Source of the DNA: a virus
Strand: one strand, 5' to 3'
Length of the DNA: 32,207 nt
Virus record (IMG/VR): IMGVR_UViG_3300009163_000113
Span: 1-32,207 of that record
The notes below the pieces were generated by a model. The model was not told where the DNA came from. It ran no database searches and saw only the letters and a program-made list of their open reading frames with translations. Made by a program: the position numbers and the translations under genes. This document shows positions 7,269 through 13,253 of the stretch, piece after piece (the stretch's first letter is position 1; each line of letters opens with the position of its first letter).

Positions 7269-7925
7269 TTAAAAGCTTTCTGCTGGTGGAAAATCAATAA
7301 CAAATCCTTCTCGAATTTGCCTGACTTTAACAAACGTAAGGTTTGCCCATCCCCAATTATTGTCTGTGTAACTACTTGGTAAGCCAGTAATTTCGCATAG
7401 GTCTGCAACTGAAGCAACGTCAAATTTGTCAATCAAGTCGTTAAGACGTTCCAAGACGTCTTCTGCTTCTTTGCGTGTTGACAATATGATTTCACCAATG
7501 GCTTGAGTCTTGCGGCCTCGACCACCAAATGGCGGTTGATCTGGCAACATAACTACATTATTTAAATTGCCGCGTTGGTATTGTTGTGGCTGGTAACCTC
7601 GGTTAATTGGCGAGTTGTATGAAACTCTTGGTTGCTGAGGTCCTTGCGGCCGTCGACGAGGAGCAGCTTCTCCGTAAATAACACGCTCAATACCTTTTGA
7701 AGTTGCGTCTACAACTAAGTTTTTAATTGCTGGCAACAACACATCCGTTGCAACATACTTAGCCGTTATTTGCAACTCTCCTCCCAAAAATACCCTCCGG
7801 ATTTTTTCTGTAAACGTAGGTTTGCGCTTAGAGACTGGGCCGGTTGTTATTTTAGTAAGGTTTTTTTCTTGGATTGGTGCATTAACTGGAGCTGTTTGTT
7901 TATTACTATTGCTTGGAAAATCCAC
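7269..7925 (-). CDS. Conserved phage protein with Pro/Arg/Gln-rich linker
   Basis: This 218-residue protein starts at GTG 7925-7923, with AAAGG 7 nt upstream. The first 40 residues are polar and likely disordered. A helical core follows (TEKIRRVFLGGELQITAKYV through LLPAIKNLVVDATSKGIERVIYG, about 38-88). Then comes a linker of about 50 residues rich in Pro, Arg, Gln and Gly, and a soluble C-terminal domain with STRKEAEDVLERLNDLIDKFD and DNNWGWANLTFVKVRQIREG. I recognise the core and the C-terminal domain from phage and prophage genomes of Gram-positive bacteria, but know no function. An ATG overlaps the GTG in another frame and gives only a short dead-end peptide. An intergenic hairpin (7946-7980) lies just upstream. 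Confidence 0.8.
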   Translation of the reverse strand: MDFPSNSNKQTAPVNAPIQEKNLTKITTGPVSKRKPTFTEKIRRVFLGGELQITAKYVATDVLLPAIKNLVVDATSKGIERVIYGEAAPRRRPQGPQQPRVSYNSPINRGYQPQQYQRGNLNNVVMLPDQPPFGGRGRKTQAIGEIILSTRKEAEDVLERLNDLIDKFDVASVADLCEITGLPSSYTDNNWGWANLTFVKVRQIREGFVIDFPPAESF

Positions 7926-7945
7926 ATTAGTCCTTTGGGGCTAGG

Positions 7946-7980
7946 GGGGAGTTGAGTATGTTTAAAGAACCCAACTCCCC
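7946..7980 (-). other. Strong intergenic RNA hairpin without a U tract
   Basis: On the minus strand GGGGAGTTG pairs perfectly with CAACTCCCC, and the stem can extend by three more pairs including one G-U. The remaining loop is TCTTTAAACAT. No T run follows, so it is not a standard terminator. It lies between the stop at 7993 and the GTG start at 7925, about 20 nt before the start. It could stabilise or process the mRNA, or modulate translation of the GTG-start gene. Confidence 0.5.
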
Positions 7981-7992
7981 GCATTAAATTTA

Positions 7993-8274
7993 TTATACTA
8001 ACTCTGGCTTTACATTTAGTGTAGCAGCTTCAAACTCACTTTTTGATTTTAGAATATCTGCTACTTGCTCGTCAATATATTTGTTTGTTTTCTCAATAAG
8101 CACGCTAGCAATAACAGTACTTGCTGCGTAACTTGCAACCTTGACGGCTGCTCGGCTCAACAAAGGACCAGCTACTACGTTTTTTACTACAATACCTTTT
8201 ACAATGGCGTCAACGCCAAATATAATTCCACCGTTTATAGCTAGTTTTGCTATAGGAAGGATTGGTATCAGCAT
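7993..8274 (-). CDS. Small membrane-associated protein
   Basis: This 93-residue protein is hydrophobic through its first 65 residues. One stretch (about 3-30, PILPIAKLAINGGIIFGVDAIVKG) could enter the membrane, and another (about 45-62, VASYAASTVIASVLIE) is Ala-rich and amphipathic. The C-terminus is helical and charged (KTNKYIDEQVADILKSKSEFE). I recognise no family. Its ATG lies 3 nt downstream of the preceding TAA, with no strong Shine-Dalgarno sequence, so translation is probably coupled to that gene. It belongs to the run of small membrane proteins between 6.2 and 11.6 kb. Confidence 0.65.
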   Translation of the reverse strand: MLIPILPIAKLAINGGIIFGVDAIVKGIVVKNVVAGPLLSRAAVKVASYAASTVIASVLIEKTNKYIDEQVADILKSKSEFEAATLNVKPELV

Positions 8275-8277
8275 AGA

Positions 8278-8706
8278 TTACAACTTTGGCGGAGCAAGTG
8301 TAGGCACTGTCTTTGCTTGTTCTGCTTCTGCTTCTGCTGCTGCAGCCATGTCACGAGGGATAATACCCTTGATGAAATCAGATGCGGCAGTATCGCTAGT
8401 GGCTAGTTCCATAAACAAAACATCGTACGCTGCAGAGTGAGTAAATTCAGCAATTACTTCCGGAGTCTTAATGAAGCGCTTTCCATCGTCAGACTTTATG
8501 CCGTAAGACTGCAGAATAAGATTCTTGAACTCAACGAGCAAAGCTTTTGTGTCGTTGGCAGCAATGATTCGCTGCATTGCTTCGCCAAGGCCGCCCTTGT
8601 GCTGCACCTCCATCTCGACCATTTCAGACTTAGTCAAGTTAAAGTAAAAATCTTCTGAAATCTTGTTTCCGTCGAAATCTTCATAACTAATTGTTCGCTT
8701 AAGCAT
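8278..8706 (-). CDS. Tail assembly chaperone-like conserved phage protein
   Basis: This 142-residue protein starts MLKRTISYEDFDGNKISEDF, then YFNLTKSEMVEMEVQHKGG, then a helical MQRIIAANDTKALLVEFKNL with QSYGIKSDDGKRFIK, and AAYDVLFMELATSDTAASDF. The last 30 residues are Ala/Glu-rich and likely disordered. The pattern 'DFDGN--EDFYFNLTK-E--EME', 'GL-E--QRI-A--D' and 'YG-KS-DGKRFIK' is a recurrent phage family that I associate with tail assembly chaperones. The function is inferred. It sits more than 10 kb away from the tape measure, which is unusual for such a gene, so a different role remains possible. It overlaps the preceding gene by 8 nt. Confidence 0.7.
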   Translation of the reverse strand: MLKRTISYEDFDGNKISEDFYFNLTKSEMVEMEVQHKGGLGEAMQRIIAANDTKALLVEFKNLILQSYGIKSDDGKRFIKTPEVIAEFTHSAAYDVLFMELATSDTAASDFIKGIIPRDMAAAAEAEAEQAKTVPTLAPPKL

Positions 8707-9091
8707 TTTTAATCCTTTTTGATGTTACGGGAATGTTACTAATAGTGTTTGTAGTGTATGCAGTGTTGTTTATTGGTGGCACAAGGCCGTGTTCTTCAAG
8801 CACAAGTGCTTTTAACAGAAATAGATAGTTCATGGCATCGCCAATCTTCTCATCCCATTTCTCCATTGGTGTTTCTGTTTCGCTTCGGATCATGTCAAAT
8901 ATAGACACGATGTGCTTAGCTAACATCCCGCCAAGGGCTGCTTTAGGAGTTTCCCCTTGAAATGACGCTGCAACTTTAAAGTTGTGCATACGGTCTGAAT
9001 CAATTGCGTATTCATGCCCTTTTTGTAGAAGCATTCTCTCGCAAAAAGCAACTTGATCTTCAAATATCTTTTCAAATTGTACGTTGTTCAT
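8699..9091 (-). CDS. Helical phage protein, possible nucleotide-metabolism (MazG/DUF1599-like) family
   Basis: This gene encodes 130 residues. The order of conserved blocks is FEDQVAFCERMLLQKGHEYA, DSDRMHNFKVAA, KAALGGMLAKHIVSIFDMI, and WDEKIGDAMNYLFLLKALVLEE. The KG-EY, D-NFK, GM--KH--S--DM and EKI-D--NYL-LL---V-EE pattern recalls the phage nucleotide-modification-associated and all-alpha NTP-pyrophosphatase-like families, in which E/D residues hold metal. I infer a link to nucleotide pools; catalysis is not shown. The final 25 residues are polar and low complexity. It lies after the terminator of the 38-residue peptide unit, preceded by AGAAAGAAG. It may be expressed by read-through. Confidence 0.65.
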   Translation of the reverse strand: MNNVQFEKIFEDQVAFCERMLLQKGHEYAIDSDRMHNFKVAASFQGETPKAALGGMLAKHIVSIFDMIRSETETPMEKWDEKIGDAMNYLFLLKALVLEEHGLVPPINNTAYTTNTISNIPVTSKRIKNA

Positions 9092-9108
9092 ACACTTCTT
9101 TCTGTGGG

Positions 9109-9140
9109 AAAAACTATAAGCCTAGCACGGGGCTAGACTT
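9109..9140 (-). terminator. Rho-independent terminator after the 38-residue peptide gene
   Basis: On the minus strand AAGTCTAGC and GCTAGGCTT form a 9-bp stem with one T-G pair around a CCCGT loop (9140-9118). The run ATAGTTTTT (to 9109) follows. It lies 31 nt after the TAA of the 38-residue gene at 9171-9287 and would close a one-gene transcript that starts from P2. Downstream genes would need read-through. Confidence 0.7.
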
Positions 9141-9170
9141 ACAGTCGATTTAATTCTGGGACGAGGGGTA

Positions 9171-9287
9171 TTACTCTGCGCTCTTGCGGGACTTCAAGAC
9201 CTTCTTGGCGGCGGTGGCGGCACCCGCAATGAATGCGGAGGCGGTGGCGACGATGGCGATGGACTTGAACGAGGGCTTGAGGGACAT
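9171..9287 (-). CDS. 38-residue cationic single-membrane-segment peptide, GC-rich codons
   Basis: The frame starts at ATG 9287-9285 and ends in TAA 9173-9171. A perfect AAGGAG lies at 9302-9297, 9 nt before the ATG. The product is MSLKPSFK, then a hydrophobic Ala-rich stretch at about 9-26 (SIAIVATASAFIAGAATA), then KKVLKSRKSAE. It resembles a one-pass membrane peptide with positive charges at both ends. I counted 34 of 38 codons ending in G or C, against 16 of 44 in the small gene at 7104-7238 and 16 of 36 in the gene at 10281-10391. It has its own promoter (P2) and terminator. The codon bias suggests either very high expression or recent transfer from a GC-rich genome. Holin-like, antiholin or exclusion roles are possible, and no family is recognised. 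Confidence 0.75.
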   Translation of the reverse strand: MSLKPSFKSIAIVATASAFIAGAATAAKKVLKSRKSAE

Positions 9288-9320
9288 GATGATTATCTCC
9301 TTGGTAGACCGGAATCGGTT

Positions 9321-9346
9321 CATTATAGGCGTTGTAATTCCTACGA
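9321..9346 (-). promoter_or_regulatory. 26-nt promoter-like element, copy P2
   Basis: On the minus strand: TCGTA, 14 nt, TATAAT at 9327-9322, G. It lies just 3' of the TGA of the DUF6353-like gene at 9347. A transcript would start near 9315 and reach the AAGGAG of the 38-residue gene after about 13 nt. It matches P1 at 24 of 26 positions. The short untranslated leader and strong ribosome-binding site support a real promoter. Confidence 0.75.
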
Positions 9347-10087
9347 TCACGCCACTCTAACGTAATTGTAGGAAAACGCAAGACACGGTCGATTATCATC
9401 AGACATCACTGTAGAGAAGTCAAGGTTTAATTGTTTGTCTACATGCCAGCCAAAAACACTTGAGTTTGTTGTATACGGCAAACCTACGTCATAATAAAAA
9501 TCATTAAGCGTTGCTGTACTTTCTCGGAATAACTTAGCATTGATATTGTTTTGTGTTTGTCTAAGTTTTTCCATATCGCAATGGAAATATCGGCCAGTAT
9601 ACAATTCGCAACAAAGAACATCGCCGTTTCCTGACAAAATAAGACCGTGCGGTTGCGGAGGACTATTTCGAACGTGGTCTTCGGCAATACTGTCGCGAAT
9701 CTTCTTTTCTTTTCCAGTACCAAGAGCTTCTAATGTCTTCGCTTTGTACTCACTAAACGCATGTTCGCTTAATGAATATGCTGTAGTAAGTGCTGTTGCT
9801 TTGCGCGACAACACTGTTGTTGCCCCAATAATAGAAACAATTGTTACTGTGCCTGAAATGGCCGGCGGAATATAAAGTTTCCATACTGCTTTAACCGCTT
9901 CTTTTCCATCTACTTTCTGTGCAGTTAAACGTTCTTCTTCTTGGATAATATAAGCAGCTTTAAACGTTGCTTTAGCCGTTAAATATGCAGTAACTATCGT
10001 TCCACTAATTCCAAACGCAGTAAGAATTGACGAACTGTTGCTACTAATTAACTTTTCAACTTTAGTAAATATAATGGGTAGTGGCAT
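9347..10087 (-). CDS. DUF6353-like membrane protein, paralogue 2
   Basis: This 246-residue protein repeats the plan of the protein at 6246-7097. It has a first membrane segment near residues 17-38 (SSSILTAFGISGTIVTAYLT), a charged loop, a second membrane segment near 70-92 (LYIPPAISGTVTIVSIIGAT), a TALTTAYSLSEHAFSEYKAK helix, GKEKKIRDS, and a soluble C-terminal part with SSVFGWHVDKQLNLDF and a last FSYNYVRVA strand. The middle is about 30 residues shorter than in paralogue 1. AAGG lies 8 nt upstream of the ATG. It follows the 59-residue membrane gene by 8 nt. Function is unknown; two-copy occurrence suggests that paired subunits or two variants are needed. Confidence 0.8.
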   Translation of the reverse strand: MPLPIIFTKVEKLISSNSSSILTAFGISGTIVTAYLTAKATFKAAYIIQEEERLTAQKVDGKEAVKAVWKLYIPPAISGTVTIVSIIGATTVLSRKATALTTAYSLSEHAFSEYKAKTLEALGTGKEKKIRDSIAEDHVRNSPPQPHGLILSGNGDVLCCELYTGRYFHCDMEKLRQTQNNINAKLFRESTATLNDFYYDVGLPYTTNSSVFGWHVDKQLNLDFSTVMSDDNRPCLAFSYNYVRVA

Positions 10088-10095
10088 GTATATCC

Positions 10096-10275
10096 TTAAT
10101 TGTATGGGTAATAATTGTCTTGGTTAATTTGCTGTTCGTTTGCTATAGGGCCACCCTTTTTAGCAATGTACATATCAAGTACAGCATCTACAATAGCGTA
10201 GCAAATGCCTAAAAATATAAACAGACTAAAAAGGAAGCCACCAACGTGCGATGCAGTATTTAAAAAATCTGACAT
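10096..10275 (-). CDS. 59-residue membrane protein
   Basis: ATG 10275-10273 opens a frame ending in TAA at 10098-10096. The product begins MSDFLNTASHVGGFLFSLFI and carries one membrane segment at about 11-30 (VGGFLFSLFIFLGICYAIVD). A charged AVLDMYIAKKGG region and a polar Asn/Gln/Tyr tail (NEQQINQDNYYPYN) follow. It starts 6 nt after the stop of the 36-residue gene, without a strong Shine-Dalgarno sequence, so coupling is likely. Its stop is 8 nt from the start of the DUF6353-like gene. Three successive membrane genes under P3 suggest a joint role in the envelope. I recognise no family. Confidence 0.7.
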   Translation of the reverse strand: MSDFLNTASHVGGFLFSLFIFLGICYAIVDAVLDMYIAKKGGPIANEQQINQDNYYPYN

Positions 10276-10280
10276 ATAAT

Positions 10281-10391
10281 CTACCTACGCATTTCACGGA
10301 TAAAAATCCAGATCAGCCAAAAGCCGCCCGTAATAAAAACACCAAACAGGTCTCCAGCAAACTTAAATAAATTGTAATTGCGTGCACTCAT
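10281..10391 (-). CDS. 36-residue membrane protein
   Basis: ATG 10391-10389 opens a frame that ends in TAG at 10283-10281. The product begins MSARNYNLFKFAGDLFGVFI, continues TGGFWLIWIFIREMRR, and has a membrane segment at about 13-31 with positive charges at its C-terminus. AGAAAGGG lies 6 nt upstream of the ATG. It is the first gene after promoter-like element P3 and leads a three-gene unit of membrane proteins. Single-segment phage proteins of this size include pinholins, spanin-like proteins and exclusion peptides, and the sequence does not pick among them. Confidence 0.65.
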   Translation of the reverse strand: MSARNYNLFKFAGDLFGVFITGGFWLIWIFIREMRR

Positions 10392-10444
10392 GTAAACCCT
10401 TTCTAAGGTTGTAAAAAATTATATGAGATGTTTTATCTACTTCT

Positions 10445-10470
10445 CACTATAGGACTTGTTTTTTCTACGA
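10445..10470 (-). promoter_or_regulatory. 26-nt promoter-like element, copy P3
   Basis: On the minus strand: TCGTA, 14 nt, TATAGT (one change from TATAAT) at 10451-10446, G. It lies 32 nt after the terminator candidate's T run (10502-10506) and about 48 nt upstream of the ATG of the 36-residue gene. It is the copy most different from P1, but spacing is the same. The leader is A/T-rich, with a short hairpin and a T run (ATAATTTTTTAC) before the ribosome-binding site. Confidence 0.65.
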
Positions 10471-10501
10471 GGTACCAAAAAGAAAAATTTATAAGCCTTG
10501 T

Positions 10502-10552
10502 AAAAACCTAGAACCCATGCAAGATAGATAAATATCTTTTATGGGCTCTAGG
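10502..10552 (-). terminator. Long rho-independent terminator hairpin
   Basis: On the minus strand the arms start CCTAGAGCCCAT and end ATGGGTTCTAGG, and inner AGATA/TATCT pairing adds to the stem (10552-10507). The run TTTTT follows to 10502. On the plus strand the same stem is followed by CTTTT, so it may act in both directions. It closes the gene at 10577-10870 and lies directly before P3. Confidence 0.7.
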
Positions 10553-10576
10553 CTTTTACTTCTATTGAGGCGTTTG

Positions 10577-10870
10577 TCAGGTAGGTTTGATTAAGTGGTT
10601 CTGCGCTTTCGATGTGAAAACGTTACCTAATTGTTCGTATCCTACAATGACTAAGATGCCGGCAAAGTTTGCAAGTATTAACGCAAGTGTGTCTGGGCTA
10701 ACTCGACGACGCTGTGGCGTGGTGTCGATGGCGTTAAGCTTTTCGTATTGTGTTACTAGTTGCAAATATGTTGGTGAATCTGGGTCGGTTGTTTGGATGC
10801 GAGTTAGTAGATCAAGTTTTGCACAATTGATGCGCGCTGTGATTTCCTTACTCATTTTCCGAGGTGACAT
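10577..10870 (-). CDS. Small phage membrane protein with C-terminal anchor
   Basis: This gene encodes 97 residues. A helical, charged N-terminal part (KEITARINCAKLDLLTRIQT, then TYLQLVTQYEKLNAID) is followed by a membrane segment at about 61-80 (TLALILANFAGILVIVGYEQ) and a tail with SKAQNHLIKPT. The C-terminal pattern 'RR-SPDTLA---AN--GI--I--YE---V--SKA--H--KP' resembles a conserved family I have seen in phages of Gram-positive bacteria, with no known function. GAAAGGA lies 6 nt upstream of the ATG. Promoter-like element P4 lies just upstream, giving a leader of only about 16 nt. It is closed by the terminator at 10502-10552, so it looks like a one-gene unit. Confidence 0.75.
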   Translation of the reverse strand: MSPRKMSKEITARINCAKLDLLTRIQTTDPDSPTYLQLVTQYEKLNAIDTTPQRRRVSPDTLALILANFAGILVIVGYEQLGNVFTSKAQNHLIKPT

Positions 10871-10891
10871 TGGGTCCTTTCATAGTTGGTT

Positions 10892-10917
10892 CATTATAAG
10901 CGTAGTTTTTTTTACGA
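10892..10917 (-). promoter_or_regulatory. 26-nt promoter-like element, copy P4
   Basis: On the minus strand: TCGTA, 14 nt, TATAAT at 10898-10893, G. It abuts the TAG of the holin gene at 10918-10920. The -10 box is perfect and the predicted start (near 10886) is 16 nt from the ATG of the next gene. The centre carries a run of A residues, in contrast to P1 and P2, so only the TCGTA and TATA parts and the spacing are conserved. Confidence 0.7.
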
Positions 10918-11259
10918 CTAAGATACTTTGAACGTTATCTCTTTCTGGTTTACAATGTCTGCTGGATTGCCGTTTACTTCAAGTGAATATGTTTTTAATC
11001 CATCTTCATTCTCAGTCACAACAATGTTTCCACCAAATCTAGAATCACTATTAAGGTATGACTTATTAGACAACCGCAAAATAATGCCAACAAATACAGT
11101 CAATGCTGAAACCGAACTGGTTACCTCATTAACGTGGTCCCACTTCCAAATAGTAGCAAGCGTAGCATAAAGTGTAATTGCTGCTGGCATAATTAGTTGA
11201 ACAAACAAATTAAATTTGTTGTAAACGTTATTACTTAACATACTTGGTTTTGACGCCAT
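10918..11259 (-). CDS. Putative holin, phage r1t family type
   Basis: This 113-residue protein has two likely membrane segments: about 18-38 (LFVQLIMPAAITLYATLATI) and about 49-65 (SALTVFVGIILRLSNKSY), with a short WKWDHVNEVTSS turn between. The pattern LSN-VYN--N--VQ--MPA--TLY--LA-IW is typical of the r1t holin family, which forms membrane pores to release the endolysin. The C-terminal 45 residues (VVTENEDGLKTYSLEVNGNP) are soluble, as in related actinophage-type holins. It overlaps no gene but starts 2 nt after the gene at 11262 stops. The lytic peptidase of this window lies far away at 29517-30278, so the lysis genes are split unless another endolysin is outside the window. Confidence 0.8.
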   Translation of the reverse strand: MASKPSMLSNNVYNKFNLFVQLIMPAAITLYATLATIWKWDHVNEVTSSVSALTVFVGIILRLSNKSYLNSDSRFGGNIVVTENEDGLKTYSLEVNGNPADIVNQKEITFKVS

Positions 11260-11261
11260 AA

Positions 11262-11579
11262 TTAAATCCTATCTGTAATTGGTAGTTTTTTTACTACTTG
11301 CATTAGACGTTCGCACGCGCCATTCCCACCTAATTCAACGTAGGGGTCGTACAAATAAAAGACAAGGTCGTCATAAAGCTCAGAACTAATTGAGCCGTTT
11401 TCAATATGCTGAGTGCCTATTGTAATTATTTTATCATGCGCCAAACCCATTAGCAATTTAGTTGTTGCGTCTGGTTTCTTTTTTCTATTTAACAAGTAGT
11501 TCCAGAAACCACCAGATGCAATAAAAGTTACTATAACTGTGGTTATAAATATAGGTAGATGAAATTCTGAAACATTCAT
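11262..11579 (-). CDS. Small conserved membrane protein, holin-neighbour
   Basis: This gene encodes 105 residues with one N-terminal membrane segment at about 9-28 (PIFITTVIVTFIASGGFWNY), then NRKKKPDATTKLLMGLAHDKI, then YDDLVFYLYDPYVELGGNGA and a C-terminal MQVVKKLP. The pattern 'D--TKLL-GLAHD-I' and 'E-YDDL--YLY-PY--LGGNG--ERLM--V-KLP' recurs in phages of Gram-positive hosts next to holin genes. A role as a second holin or an accessory membrane protein is possible. It is the last gene of the tail module side before the holin. The ATG overlaps nothing; 12 nt separate it from the Gp37-like gene. Confidence 0.7.
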   Translation of the reverse strand: MNVSEFHLPIFITTVIVTFIASGGFWNYLLNRKKKPDATTKLLMGLAHDKIITIGTQHIENGSISSELYDDLVFYLYDPYVELGGNGACERLMQVVKKLPITDRI

Positions 11580-11591
11580 TATAACACTACA

Positions 11592-13253
11592 CTACACCAA
11601 CGTTAACGTTGGATATGATGAAGAGCCAAGTTCGTCTAAGATCTCGGCGTATTCTGTTACTCTCATTTTTTGACTTACCCCATAATCACCTACGACATAT
11701 ACTATGTCTCCAATATTGTAGTCTACTCTAAATTTCTTTGGAAGTCTACCGGTTGTTATATCCATAAGACTAAGTTTCTTTAATCCAGCAAGTTCTATTT
11801 GACCCTTATTCTCGGTAACAACCTTTAAATAAAGATCTTGTATTGTTTTTGTTGCCAGATCAAAAAGCCTTGGGTCCAAGTCGTATTCGCCAAACTCAAC
11901 TGACCCAACCCGCAAATCCCAACCCTTTCGAGTTGGAACTGTGTTCTGAAACACAGGAAGGCCTGATGAATGTAAAAATGTTGCGCCAGTAGTTGTTGTA
12001 ATAGCCCCTGCGCCAGTAGCAGGAACATAACTACTGGATATAGTTAATTGTTCAGCGCTGGTTCCAATAAAGTCTGTTGGGTTAAATGCCAACTTAGCCC
12101 CGGGCACAAACCCCGTTCGGTCTGCAACGCTAAACGATGTTGCTAACGCGGCTGAGTTTGCAGTAAGTGTTGTACCGACGTTAGGTATCATAAATCCTTG
12201 GTACTTTGTGCGAACATACATCTCGTTTTTATAGTCTTTAATCGACCACAAATATCGAGCTGTATCTATTTGCCCGCTACTCCATGAGAGTTGTATAGTG
12301 CCGCTGCGGTCTTCTCCTTTGTGGATAATAAAATCAAGAGTAGAATGCGTCGAAGTTGGTCGCTCTATCTTAATGCCACAGTTTTGCTGCTGCAATCCTT
12401 CTATCATCGCGTCGTACAGGTTTCCCCAAGGCACTACCCATGCTTCAACCGGAGGTGTAGTTTGAGTTCCCATACCAGAACTAGCAACTCTAATTACTAC
12501 GTTTGGTAGCACATACTTGCTGAGTGTTCCAATGTTTGATGTTAAGAAATGATTGAGCATTGTGTTTACTTGGTTCCATATAGCGGCATGGCCACTAAGT
12601 GGCACAATATACGCTGCTGTTGCATACTGTTCCACAAACGTAACAGTAACTGGTTTTACTCCAACTCCGTTTGCGTGTGCTTTTACGGAAGGATCAGTAG
12701 TTACCACGTTGCCTGCACCACTTGATGTCGACACGGAGGCAATAAATAATTCTTCTGGATCAGCTCCACCAAATTCTATAAGACTATTTACTTTAAACCC
12801 GGTTGTGTCGGCAACAGCAAAACTTGTTGACCCCGCATTGCGAAGTGCAGTAAGGGTTGTGCCAGTTTCATTGGTTCGTACAATATCAAAAACCTGATTG
12901 CCTTCTAGTTCACCATTTAAATATTCAATACCCCATGAGCCAACATCAATTACATCCCAAGCAACTCGGTTCTCAAAAAACGCTTCGAGTGTTCTGCCTG
13001 AAACTGTAAGCCTTGGGATTTGCCCCTCAATAGAAGCGTCAATAGATTGCTCTTCAATATACATTACTTGAAGCGAAGACGTATGCGAAATAAACGTACC
13101 CAACGCAAGCAAAGACAAGTTTGCCATTGTTGCGTCCACTGTTAAATTAAATTCGCCGGCTTCTAAATATCGCTCAATCCATGTAGCGTTGTATATACCA
13201 TTAATTGGTTTGCCGTTTGCGTACGTAGGATTATCTAATGTAAAATACTCCAT
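11592..13253 (-). CDS. Gp37-like minor tail protein with two inserted repeat domains
   Basis: I choose the ATG at 13253-13251 (MEYFTLDNPTY) because GGGGAG lies 4 nt upstream and it forms a TAATG overlap with the Dit gene; a TTG 12 nt further upstream is possible but weak. The protein is 553 residues. Its ends match the ReqiPepy6 Gp37-like tail family (N-terminal ERYLEAGEFNLTVDATMANL, C-terminal GQIELAGLKKLSLMDITTGR, then VDYNIGDIVYVVGDYG). Such proteins sit at the tail tip and often act with the adsorption apparatus. Two related insertions carry TSFAVADTTGFKVNS and TSFSVADRTGFVPGA, each followed by an EELFIAS/EQLTISS strand, so a domain of about 65-75 residues is present twice. Both insertions end near a sequence with VV/TTxxxxxxH. 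Confidence 0.8.
   Translation of the reverse strand: MEYFTLDNPTYANGKPINGIYNATWIERYLEAGEFNLTVDATMANLSLLALGTFISHTSSLQVMYIEEQSIDASIEGQIPRLTVSGRTLEAFFENRVAWDVIDVGSWGIEYLNGELEGNQVFDIVRTNETGTTLTALRNAGSTSFAVADTTGFKVNSLIEFGGADPEELFIASVSTSSGAGNVVTTDPSVKAHANGVGVKPVTVTFVEQYATAAYIVPLSGHAAIWNQVNTMLNHFLTSNIGTLSKYVLPNVVIRVASSGMGTQTTPPVEAWVVPWGNLYDAMIEGLQQQNCGIKIERPTSTHSTLDFIIHKGEDRSGTIQLSWSSGQIDTARYLWSIKDYKNEMYVRTKYQGFMIPNVGTTLTANSAALATSFSVADRTGFVPGAKLAFNPTDFIGTSAEQLTISSSYVPATGAGAITTTTGATFLHSSGLPVFQNTVPTRKGWDLRVGSVEFGEYDLDPRLFDLATKTIQDLYLKVVTENKGQIELAGLKKLSLMDITTGRLPKKFRVDYNIGDIVYVVGDYGVSQKMRVTEYAEILDELGSSSYPTLTLV

Noticed and set aside
7925-7927. ATG as the start of the gene at 7269-7925
   Set aside because: This ATG is in another frame and yields only a short peptide; the in-frame start is the overlapping GTG.
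9139-9399. An 86-residue minus-strand frame overlapping the 38-residue gene
   Set aside because: Its His/Arg-rich product comes from out-of-frame reading of GC-rich codons. It also crosses the P2 element and overlaps the DUF6353-like gene.
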